Shown here piece by piece: positions 23,515-33,485 of a stretch of DNA of 64,000 nucleotides (its first letter is position 1; each line of letters starts with the position of its first letter). The stretch is from Vicugna pacos. Taxonomy: Eukaryota; Chordata; Mammalia; Artiodactyla; Camelidae. The notes under the pieces were generated by a model that searched no databases, was not told the DNA's origin, and saw only the letters and a list, made by a program, of their open reading frames with translations. The position numbers and the translations under genes were made by a program. The stretch covers positions 45,060,001 through 45,124,000 of the forward strand of contig NC_132996.1 in the NCBI RefSeq assembly GCF_048564905.1. Direction: 5' to 3'.

Positions 23515-23675
23515 CACTTATTTAATACCTTGAAGATAACTCATACCTACAGAATTTCAATAATTCTCACATCTGTGAGGTAGAATTCATTTATCTTACA
23601 CTCTATTCAGTAGAAGAAGAATCCAAATTTCAAAGAAGTAATGTAATTGGATCAATATCAAATACCTATAATAAG
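23515..23675 (-). mobile_element. MIR SINE relic
   Basis: Reverse-strand core: 'caataattctcacatctgtg', 'aggtagaattcatttatctt', 'tttcaaagaagtaatgtaat', then a decayed head. Diverged. Confidence 0.5.
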
Positions 23676-23939
23676 TGTGTGTGTGTTTATGTGTTTTGGC
23701 GGTGTGGAGACAGAAGGAAGTCGAAGAGTTCTTAATCTATTTTCTGTGTCTTAAGTTTAGTGTTCTTTTTTTCTTCTCAACACTACTGGGAAATTAAATT
23801 TAAAAATTGTCACATGGGGGAAAAATGCTTTGTCATGTTCCAGAAAATAATTTAATCAGTAATTAATAATGAGAATATAAATGTCCTGTCTGGACTCTAG
23901 AATGTGCTCTAAATGACTTGTGAGGCTATGAGCATTTCT

Positions 23940-24015
23940 TCATATGGTCATCATGGTCATCATCCCTATTGTGTTATCATCATGGTCATCATGGTCATCA
24001 TCCCTATTGTGTTAT
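23940..24015. repeat. 38-bp tandem duplication
   Basis: A 32-base block 'ggtcatcatggtcatcatcc' plus 'ctattgtgttat' occurs identically at 23,946-23,977 and 23,984-24,015, a period of 38 bases. It is itself built on a TCA/GGTCAT motif. The identity of the copies argues for a recent duplication. Confidence 0.9.
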
Positions 24016-24270
24016 TAATGACAAGCATGTGTGTATCATTTCCTGTGTATTAGGGAGTGCTCTAATTGTTTTATATGTTTTATATGTATAATGTTTATGT
24101 ATAAAACATACATATATACTTAAGTATAAAACATAATTTTATATAAAACATACTTATGTAAATATATATACATATTTACACACTTAAATTTTTCATGTTC
24201 AGCCCTATGAAGAGTTAGGTAACATTATTATTTCCATATCACAGTACAAGCCAATCAACAAATACTTCCT

Positions 24271-24718
24271 GAATAATGCCATTTGCAGCAACATGGATGG
24301 CCATGGAGAATGTCATTCAAAGTGAAGTAAGCCAGAAAGAAAAAGAAAAATACCATATGATATCCCTCATATGTAGAATCTAAAAAAAAAAAAGACAAAT
24401 GAACTTATATATAAAACAGAAACAGACTTAGGCAACAAACTTATGGTTACCAGAGGGGAAGTGGGTGGGAAGGGGTAAGTTGTGAGTTAGAAATTTGCAG
24501 ATACTGACTGGTATATATAAAATAGATAAACAAATTTATACTGTATAGGACAGGGAACTACATTCAGTATCTTATAGTAGCTTAGAGTGAAAAAGAATAT
24601 GAAAACAAATATATGTATATTCATGTATGACTGAAACATTATGTGTACACCAGAAATTGACACATTGTAGACTGACTATACTTCAATTAAAAAAAATAGT
24701 AAATCTAAAAAAAAAAAT
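24271..24718 (+). mobile_element. Young 5'-truncated LINE-1 3' end with perfect TSD
   Basis: About 450 bp: the last bases of ORF2 ('aataatgccatttgcagcaa'), then the 3' UTR with camelid-type tail ('ccagaaattgacacattgta') and an A-rich end in two blocks split by 'tagtaaatct'. Flanked by identical 12-mers 'caaatacttcct' at 24,259-24,270 and 24,719-24,730. The perfect duplication suggests a fairly recent insertion. The frames at 24,627-24,868 lie inside it or cross its edge and are not genes. Confidence 0.92.
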
Positions 24719-24730
24719 CAAATACTTCCT

Positions 24731-26009
24731 ATACCTTAAGAAATTTGTAGTGAAGCAATGGCTAATTTCCGGATGTGAGATCAGTGGTACATGTTTGACA
24801 CATGTGTGACACTCTTTCTTATGACCAACACAAACAATAAGAAGAAAACTATGTGTACATAAATACAAACGGTGGTTACCACTGATTCACAGACATTTAT
24901 AAATTCTACCAATCTTTAATTTCCTGTAGTAATATATTATGCCATCTATTATTCATGAAAACATCTTTGAACCTGATTATGTCTGATTTCCATGACGTTT
25001 TGGTGATTGGCTCTACTTGAAGCTTAGAGGCCTGCAAATTAGGAAGCTGATCATTTGCATGTTATGGTTTGCTGTCATATAGCAGAAAGAAGATACAGCT
25101 ACTCCTGTCAGAAGCAAACCTGGATGAAATTTTAGAAGGTGTCCTCTCCCCTTGTCTACAGTATCTGCCTCTATGAAAATCTAATTCTTAGTCAGACTGA
25201 CTTCCTGATCAGTTTTTACATCTCTTTTCTGTATCCTTGATGCTTCAGGAATGCTTGCTTTCTTGCCAGCTCCTCAGGGACTCCTACCTATTACTCTTGT
25301 TTTCATGAATTATTTTTCTAGTTCCAAATTACCCTTTTGTTACATGATATACACATGGCATTTCTTTAGAATTTAAGTACTTCAATACAATTAGGAAAGA
25401 ACCTCTTAACATAACATCTTATTTTGTTAAAAATGTTATATCAGTTATCCCAATTATATGAAAACAAACCAATACCAATAAACATCAGATTGGACCAATG
25501 GATTACATGTTCAAGCAATATAGACATAATTTGCATAAGTACTGATAAATAGTTCACAATGGTGGTATGTATACAGTGCTAATTCCAAAGGATTGAAGAT
25601 CATTTGGTCCTTCAGCTATCATTCATTTCAAAACAGGTATATCCCACAGGTAGTTAGATAACTTCCAGTGCAATAAAGTAACATTTCAATCAGTATGTGA
25701 TTCCATAGTTCACTTAGCCAACAGTATAATCTTAAAAAAATTTTTCAGTGATCAAAAAGATTTTGGCCGTAATAGATAATTTAACTTCTTTTTAGAGTTT
25801 CACAATACAGTCTAACATATTCAAGAATGTATGTGACTCAAGTTTAAAGAGGTTTGTTAATTTTATTTAATCTAGAATTGCAAATGTTTATTAGGTCCTG
25901 GAACCCTTTTACATAGAACATTTCCTAACATCCTGAAAGATCTGCTCTGTAGATTTGATGTTAAAGAATAAATTATATAACTAATGAAGTAATGGGAAAA
26001 CGCTAATAA
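24731..26009. other. Unassigned sequence
   Basis: No gene or repeat recognised in about 1.3 kb. Confidence 0.4.
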
Positions 26010-26130
26010 AAAGTCAAGATAAGGTTCCACTCAATCACCAACAAGCTATGTCACCTTTGGCAAGGTTTTAACATCCTTCCAGGATGATTATCTCAATTAG
26101 TTAATCTTGAAGGTCACTGAAAATTGTGAA
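26010..26130 (+). mobile_element. MIR SINE fragment
   Basis: Plus-strand core: 'caacaagctatgtcaccttt', 'ggcaaggttttaacatcctt'. Only the central part is preserved. Confidence 0.45.
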
Positions 26131-26284
26131 AAAGTTTAATAAAAACAGTTAGTTGTAGAACATTTACAATGCACATCATTAAGCTTGGTAAAGTCAATAA
26201 AAATAAAGATAGATAAAGACAAAGCATCTGTTTACATATAAGTTGTAACAACAATAATGAGTGCAACATATGTAAATAACTTCA

Positions 26285-26450
26285 TAATTTACAGAGCTCA
26301 TTTGCATTTGATTTTTACAGCACTCTGTAGATCATATCATTTTGCTACTCCCATTTTAAAAACTAGACTGTGTATCTAACAGTGATATTTTACAGTGAAA
26401 TTTTAGTAAGTGATAAGCCAAGGGCTTAGATTCAGACTTTCTCCAGTTTC
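26285..26450 (-). mobile_element. MIR SINE relic
   Basis: Reverse-strand: 'gatttttacagcactctgta', 'ctcccattttaaaaactaga', 'agtgataagccaagggctta', 'gattcagactttctcc'. Confidence 0.55.
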
Positions 26451-26830
26451 AAATGTTATTGCCGCTACACAACACTACTGCCAGTATAAGTACCAGTATT
26501 GCTGCTATGACTATAATGAAGACTAACAATAACAGCAACATTTAATATGTTAATTACAATACCAAACACTTGACATTTTACTTTCATTTTCTCTCCCAAT
26601 ACTGTTACAAAGCATGGAGAAGTTAAATATTATTTTAATCACCCATGATATTTCAATTATAGATTTATAAATCACTAATTTACAAATTAATTTGCTATTT
26701 TCAATTCAGAAAGGTTGAGCTGATATCTTTGTATAAAAAGACGTTTACAAGTAACTTGATAATCTAGGAAAGACTACTTGGTTTATGGAAAAGTAACTGT
26801 TAACATGTTGTACTTCTGTTCCCCAAAGAG

Positions 26831-26850
26831 GGACCAGCAGAGAGCGCTAT
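26831..26850 (+). promoter_or_regulatory. CTCF-like motif, forward
   Basis: 'ggaccagcagagagcgctat' matches the extended CTCF pattern at nearly every core position: CCAGCAGAGAGCG at 26,834-26,846 differs from CCASYAGRKGGCR at one base and keeps the GCGCTA tail. CTCF is a zinc-finger protein that anchors chromatin loops. Motif match only; occupancy is unknown. Confidence 0.4.
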
Positions 26851-27904
26851 GAACAGAAAGAGCTGCATTACTTGTTCCTAATATGACTTTACAAAGATGG
26901 ACCAATTGATAGAAATCTTCACTTCCTTAGTGGAATTTTTTTTAATATAACTCTGATCTCTTAATGGCTCTGCCTAGGGGAATTCAGCTCATTCTATCTC
27001 ACGAAAGGCAATCTAGGTTCATATAATATGCATACTTTGGCTGCCCTGGTAAAATGAAAAGTTAATGCTAATGTGATGTTGTAAAATGAAATAACCCCAA
27101 CAACTATCATTTCTTTAAATGCTGCTTAGTAGGAATTGAGTACATCTATTATAATTCAAAATAATGACTTAAAAAGTGGCCTTTCTGATAGCATACAAGG
27201 GAGTGCTTATGGGAGTAGTGATAAGTGGCCATTGCATTTCTGCATAATACTTGGTGGAATTCACTAAAATGTATAGAGATAAAGATAGATGCAGATATAT
27301 AGATATCTCTCCTCAAACGCTTTCTGGTATCATGTCTTTCTGATACCAGATGAAAAAAATTGCATTGTCTTTTTTTTGGAATAAGTCTCAGTACCTTGGC
27401 TTACCCAACACATTGTAACACTTCCCCTAAAAAACTACAACTTGTGGTGAAATGCTTATGATAATATTCATAGGTTGGCATGATGAAATATAGCCACAAT
27501 CTTTATTCATAAAGCTCTTTCTGGGAAGCAGTTGACAGGGAGCTCTCTCTGAAGTAGTGGGTGTGTTCTCATCTGAAGTATGGAATTAGGCATGCTATCA
27601 ATAACTTACGAACAATTATAGAAGATGGGCTTTACTGCAGCTTGCAAGTATTATTCTCTTTAAAAGTACAGTAGATTCAAGATTCCCTTGTACTTAATCA
27701 ATATCACTTTAATTTCAGTGCTTCATTTTTTTAAGTGGGAGATAAAGTAGAGAGGTAATGTATGCACTATGAATTCATCAACCTTGCATAAAACAAAATT
27801 GAAAATCACTATTTTTAATTACATAAGCAGGAAGAAAGAGGTCAGCAAGTAAACTCTTCTGGAAAGAAATTTGACTTATTCTTCAGTGAATTTCAAATCA
27901 TATA
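26851..27904. other. Unassigned sequence
   Basis: No gene or repeat recognised. Confidence 0.4.
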
Positions 27905-28290
27905 TAGCCTTGATTCAGGAATTCAGCTTCTAGGAGTTTGTCTCAAATAAAATCAGGGATGTACACAGATAATGGAACGAAAATGCTCGTTGCAGTGTTG
28001 CTTTTAGTAGAAATAATGGGAAATAAGTGTCCAACAATGTGGAAGTCATTAAATAATTAAACTCTAAGATATTCCCCAAGAAGGAATATGTTAGAGTCTT
28101 AAAAGACTGATAGTAGAGAAAATGTTATTGGCACTGGAAAGTACTCAGGGCATAGCATTAAATAATGCAGTATGCAGATTTTTTTATACAATTTTTGTGT
28201 AGGTGTTTATAATTATATGAGATTTGTCCAATAACAATACAAGGGAAACATGTACTGAAATGGTAAAATCTGTTAGTCCTGAGAGATAGG
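27905..28290 (+). mobile_element. Old LINE-1 (L1M) ORF2 fragment
   Basis: Plus-strand distal ORF2 order in decayed form: 'gaattcagcttctaggagtt', 'tgctcgttgcagtgttgctt', 'aaataagtgtccaacaatgt', 'gaatatgttagagtctta', then a 3' part 'tagcattaaataatgcagta'. No open frame survives. Confidence 0.6.
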
Positions 28291-28539
28291 ATCCCAATAA
28301 AATTTACGTCTTGTTTTTTGCTGTGTTTTTACAACTTTTCTTGATTGATCATGTGTTCCTTTTACGATGAGAAAAAATATATATATTATAAGAGGTTTAC
28401 ATTTTTCTATACTTAAGAAAAATAAGAAAAACTTACAGAAAAATGGGCATAGAAGGAGGTAAATTGTGCCAGAATCCTTGACTAAATAGAGGCTTCTTGA
28501 CATCTGAGAATTTTCAGGTCTCCACTTGTTTTTCACAGC

Positions 28540-28650
28540 ATTTCCATCACCTTCTTTATTCCAGCCTCATCTTCAGGCTGGGGCCATACCATAGAGACCC
28601 ACATGGAAGTAGTAGGTACTCAGAAAACAATTACTCAGAATATTGAGCAC
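28540..28650 (+). mobile_element. Possible LINE-2 3' end fragment
   Basis: 'cttctttattccagcctcat' and 'gtagtaggtactcagaaaac' resemble the L2 end ('...acatagtaggcactcaataaa'). Short and diverged. Confidence 0.35.
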
Positions 28651-29901
28651 TACTTTTACAGCCATTGTTCTCCCCAGCCCTGCAAACCCCTAACCCTATT
28701 TCCAACAAAACTCTTCCATATTTAGAAATAGTCCACACACATAAATGGCCATTTATTGTTTCCAACTAAAATTACAGCTATTACTTTTATGAGCTGTGTT
28801 ATGTTTAATTTCTCAAAAAGAGAATTAATTTTACACTATTCAAGAAAGAGGATAATTTAGGAAAAGCAAAGGCACCTAACAAACGGGTGTTCAGTCTGCT
28901 TTTTAAAGGTTGGAAAGGAAAGAGAAGATAAATAACAATAGCTGTAGGCATTTAAAAAGTCAGTGGGCCTCAAAAAGCTAACTATAGGAGAGAGAAGAAA
29001 GGCACGTATAAAAACTGCAACAGCAAATGTATGGAAAGCAAAAGGAAGATGATTGTACAATGACTAAAGAAGTTTTATGAATCAGGGTCTATCTGTTTAA
29101 ACATAAAGAGATTTGTTAGGAAGACATTTTATAGCCCAAAGAGTCATTGCATCAGCGTGATAAACAAGCCCTAGGCTAAGTCTCCAGGAAAAAAAAAAAA
29201 AAGAAAGAAAAGAGAGGGATCATAGAACATGCTGATGTTTTGGCATGAAAAGAGAGACATAGCTGCTGCCAACTCCAAAGGCCTGCTGCTTCGGCTTAAT
29301 TACCAAGCTTTTACCCCTGCTCCTTGCTCTAACCTCAGAGCTACACAAAAGTCACTGAGTAAACAGGAAGAGGAAGCAGTGCTACTACTCCAGTCCAGCT
29401 CTAGGCCCTGATTGATTTCTGCTTAAAGCACTGCTGAACCCCTAGCACTGGGGTGGGATGAACTCCACCCAGGACTCATTGCCTGGGAGTAAGCAGTGGG
29501 CAGACCCTTAGGAGAAAGCCACTCTGAAATTGTTCCCTCATTTGAAAAACAAGGGACTTAAACAGTTCATTCTCTAAACCTCTTTCAAAGATTCTCTGAT
29601 TTAACTTTTCCATAGGCATTTGGTTAAAAAATAATATTTTGGGGGAGGATATAGGATGTTCTGCAAGTCGTAAATTCAGATTGCTTACTGCTTAATATAA
29701 ATTTACCCACTGGGAAATTCATCCTTGGCTTCTGATCTACCAGCTTCCTCTGGCTATGGTTTCACCCAGCACTCTTGGGTCTTTTCAGTTCTCACTGTGC
29801 TTCTGACATGGGGATATTTTTAATCTAATTAAGACCATTGGAGAAACCATTATTTGTCCCTTGAACCAGCCATAGTGGATCCCATTATTGATAGTGGTAT
29901 T
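28651..29901. other. Unassigned sequence
   Basis: No repeat named. The part at about 29,260-29,520 is less AT-rich than the surrounding DNA and contains a frame of 60 codons (29,229-29,411) without splice sites. I do not call a gene. Confidence 0.4.
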
Positions 29902-29908
29902 TTGCCTA

Positions 29909-31165
29909 TTTTTATTTTTATTAAAAATTTTTTTTGTTGTATATATATATTTTTATTGAAATATAGTCAGTTTACAATGTTGTGTCAATTCCTGGTGTAC
30001 AGCATAATGCTGCAATCATACATGAACATACATACATTTATTTTTATGTTCTTTTTCACCCTGAGTTACTATGAGATATTGAATATAGTTCCCTGTGCTA
30101 TATAGTGTGAACTTGTTGTTTATCTGTTTTATATAGATTAGTTAGTATCTGCAAATCTCAAACTCCCAATTTACCCCTTCCTACCCACTACCCCCTGATA
30201 AACGTAAGTTTGTTTGCCATATCTGTTAATCTATTTCTGTTTTGTAAATAAGTTTGCTTGCCTCTTTTTTTTTTAAGATTCCACATATAAATGATATCAT
30301 ATGGTATTTTTCTTTCTCTTTCTGGATTACTTTACTTAGAATGACAATCTCACAGTCCATCCAACTTGCTGCAAATGGCATTATTTTATTATTTTTATGG
30401 CTGAGTAGTATTCCATTGTATAAATATACCATAACTTCTTTATCCAGTCATCTGTTGATGGACATTTAGGTTGTTTCCATGTCTTGGCTATTGCAAATAG
30501 TGCTGTTATGAACATTGGGGTGCATGTGTCTTTTTGAATTAAGGTTCCTTCTGGGTATATGCCCAGGAGTAGGATTGCTGGATCATATGGTATGACAAGA
30601 CACTGTAAAGCTCTTAGAAGAAAATATAGGCAAAACATTATCTGACATAAATCTCAGCAGTGTTCTCCTAGGGAACTCTACTTAGGCAATAGAAATAAAA
30701 GCAAAAATAAGCAAATGGGACCTAATTAAACATAACCTTTTACACAGCAAAGGAAACCATAAGCAAAACAAAAAGACAGCCTATGGAATGGGAGAAAATA
30801 ATTTGCAAAAAATGAGATACTGACAGGCGCTTAATTTCCAGAATTTATAAACAGCTTATACAACTTAATAAGGAAAAAATAAACAACCCAATCCAAAAAT
30901 GGGCATAAGACCTAAACAAGCAATTCTCCAGTGAAGACATACAAATGGCCAATGGGCACATGAAAAATTGCCCAGTCTCGCTAATTATCAGAGAAATGCA
31001 AATCAAAACTATAATGAGGTATCACCTCACACCAGTCAGAATGGCCATCATTCAACAGTCCACAAATGATAAATGCTGGAGAGGCTGTGGAGAAAAGGGA
31101 ACCCTCCTGAACAGTGTTGGTGAGAATGTAGTTAGGTGTAGCCGTTACGGAAAACAGTATGGAGA
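29909..31165 (-). mobile_element. LINE-1 insertion with 5' inversion (twin priming)
   Basis: A single L1 insertion of about 1.26 kb in two opposed halves. 29,909-30,590 is the reverse-strand 3' half: poly(T), 3' UTR ('caaatctcaaactcccaatt'), then distal ORF2 up to 'ctggatcatatgg'. 30,591-31,165 is plus-strand ORF2 lying just upstream in the L1 ('atacaaatggccaatgggca', 'cacaccagtcagaatggcca') and ending at 'cagtatggagat'. About 25 L1 bases between the two halves are missing. 'ttgccta' borders both ends (29,902-29,908; 31,166-31,172). This is the pattern left by twin priming. Confidence 0.88.
30381..30638 (-). pseudogene. LINE-1 ORF2p C-terminal remnant
   Basis: Minus-strand frame of 85 codons whose second half matches the ORF2p end: 'PYDPAILLLGIYPEGTLIQ', 'DTCTPMFITALFAIAKTW', 'KCPSTDDWIKKLWYIYTM'. 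The first residues (about 17) come from the inverted half across the junction and are not L1-coding. The plus-strand frame 30,945-31,190 ('[14 protein letters not shown]', '[11 protein letters not shown]') is the adjoining ORF2p stretch in the inverted half. Confidence 0.85.
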
Positions 31166-31172
31166 TTGCCTA

Positions 31173-31589
31173 GTTATAGATGACCAATGACCTACCTACG
31201 TTTCCCATATTTGTATCTTACATTCATATTCTCATATTTCAGCTTTCATCTTGCTTGTCATTTTCTTTTTCCTGATCTATAATTTGATTCTCAAAAACTA
31301 AATATACTTGTTCATGTTCTCTGAAAATCTATGCAGAAGGTTCGTGCTTCAGTTTATTGGTAGAAAATATAAACTACAATGATAATCTTGGATTCAGTAT
31401 TCTCATTTTCTGTTTTCATGAATAAATTCAAAAGTTTATTTTTGTAATTTTCTGAGCTAAATATTTTTAGCTAAACACTGACTGGTTGGTATAGAAGTAG
31501 GAGTTGTCTACCTAGAAGTGGAATTTATTGGATAACCCAGTAACGTTTTGTAAATTAAAATTGTTACTATTTCATAGACAGCAATAGGG
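31173..31589. other. Unassigned sequence
   Basis: No gene or repeat recognised. Confidence 0.4.
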
Positions 31590-31820
31590 TGGTAGTTACT
31601 TAGACCCTAGAATTAAGCTAGAGTTCAAAGGTGGCTTTGGTGCTTGTTAGCTGTATGACTTCAAAAAATTCAATGAATCTGTTTCTATTTCTTCGTATGT
31701 AATAAGAATGTAAAAAAACCCTCTACCTCCTGGAGTGGTTAAAGGTATTAAATGAAATATTATTTTAAAAAGTGTTTAGTCCAATACCTGTAACTAGCAA
31801 GTATCTAGGAAATACTTTTA
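31590..31820 (+). mobile_element. MIR SINE relic
   Basis: Near-complete MIR order: 'gaccctagaattaagctaga', 'gtgcttgttagctgtatgac', 'ttctatttcttcgtatgtaa', 'ctacctcctggagtggttaa', 'gtattaaatgaaatatt', 'agtccaatacctgtaacta'. Confidence 0.7.
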
Positions 31821-32570
31821 TTCTAAATACATTATATAGGGTATATTGCATACTATAATGGTGTTCCAGAATACAATGACTGATCATGTTATGGGGATTA
31901 TAATCCACATGAGGCAAATTACAGAATCTGTGTAGTGCAAACTGACTTTCTCAATTCAGGTACCGTTGTCCACAGGGATACATGACTGTGCAGAGAATAA
32001 AAATCACAAACTTCAGGAGCGTTTATTTTACTTGATAAGCGATCTTATTAAATGTTAATATTTTAAAAAAGGAAGATTTGGTAGGAAGTGGAATAAATAC
32101 CTATTCATTTTTATAATAAAATGTTAGACTTCAAAGAAAAATCCTGTTAGCCTAGAGATGTTTGTAGGCATTCAGTTTTCTCTAACAAGAAGAAAATTTG
32201 TGAGGCACTGGAAAGAAACAAAAAAAGGTATTGGCTGCATGAGAACCCTGTTTCTGCTGGTTGCTTGGATGTTGATGCCCCACGATGGCAGTGGGTGCTA
32301 AGTGCTTTTCTGAGGTCAGCTATTTGTCTTGAATCCAGTGAGGCTATGTTAGTTTTAGCATTTACATCATTGCATTGACATGAAACAGTGTTCTCTTCTC
32401 AAGATACCATGGATTTTTGGAAGCAGTTGGGAATTGTACTTTACTTAAAATGAGAGTTGGGGGAAGGGCAGCTTGAACTTTTTTTCTGTGCTAGGAATTA
32501 ACCTTGTCTATTTTGTTCCCACTCTAGATGAAAGTAGGCAAAGGAAAGTCCTCCCTGTGTTCATCATTAG
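31821..32570. other. Unassigned sequence
   Basis: No gene or repeat recognised. Confidence 0.4.
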
Positions 32571-32587
32571 GAGATAGTCTAGCTTTT

Positions 32588-32997
32588 GCAACAACATAGA
32601 TGGACCTGGAAGGTGTTACACTAAGTGAAATAAGTTAGATAGGGAAAGACAAATACTGTATTTTATCCTTATATGTGGTATCTAAAACATAAAACAAACT
32701 AGTGACTATAACAAAAAAGAAACAGACTCACAGATATAGAGAACAAACTAATGGTTACTAGTGTGGAGAGGGGAGAAGAAGGGGTAAGATAGGGGTAGTG
32801 GATTAAGAGGTACAAACTACTATGTATAAAATAAATAAGCTATAAGAATATGTCATACAGCACAGGGAATATAGCCAATGTTTTATAATAACGATAAATG
32901 GAATATAATCTGTAAAGACTGTGAATCACTATGTTGTACACTAGGAACTTACATAATAATATTGTTAATCAGCTTTCTCTCAATAAATTTAAAAAAA
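32588..32997 (+). mobile_element. LINE-1 3' end with 17-bp target-site duplication
   Basis: About 410 bp: 'gcaacaacatagatggacct', 'taagtgaaataagttagata', 'tggttactagtgtggagagg', 'gaatcactatgttgtacact', 'ctctcaataaatttaaaaaa', an older L1 tail than the camelid-type ones. Flanks 'gagatagtctagctttt' (32,571-32,587) and 'gaggtaatctagctttt' (32,998-33,014) match at 15 of 17 positions. The element is 5'-truncated. Confidence 0.88.
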
Positions 32998-33289
32998 GAG
33001 GTAATCTAGCTTTTAGAAATGAGATGTCGTCTCTAAATGTTGAATAGCACATTAAACAAGGAAGCAGATATTTGTGACAATCATGCATTATCTGGATTAC
33101 CTTGACTAAATTATACTTATAACCTTCTCCTGTATGAAAACATGAAAATGGGACCAAGATAGCATGGGCAGCTTTTCTGAGATCACATAAATAATTAGAT
33201 ATAGAGGACAGTCTATGATTTTTCTGTATACTACATTGTCAGGCTCTTTAGTATCTTCTAACTCCCAGGGGTCATTGTGAGTATGGGAC

Positions 33290-33485
33290 AAGACATGGGC
33301 TTTGTTATAGGACAGCTCTGACTATAACTCAGACATACAGTAGATTTTAGAATTAGTGCAAATTACTTAACAATTTTCTGCCTGTTCTCAGTGGGATGCC
33401 TCCTTTGCAGAGTTGACTATGGGATTGGGAAAATGTGTGAAAGAATGCCTTGTGCAGAGAAGGGGCTTACAATACATGTTTAAGA
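33290..33485 (+). mobile_element. MIR SINE relic
   Basis: Plus-strand order: 'acatgggctttgttatagga', 'ctctgactataactcagaca', 'gtgcaaattacttaacaatt', 'ttctgcctgttctcagtggg', 'aatgccttgtgcagagaagg'. Confidence 0.6.
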
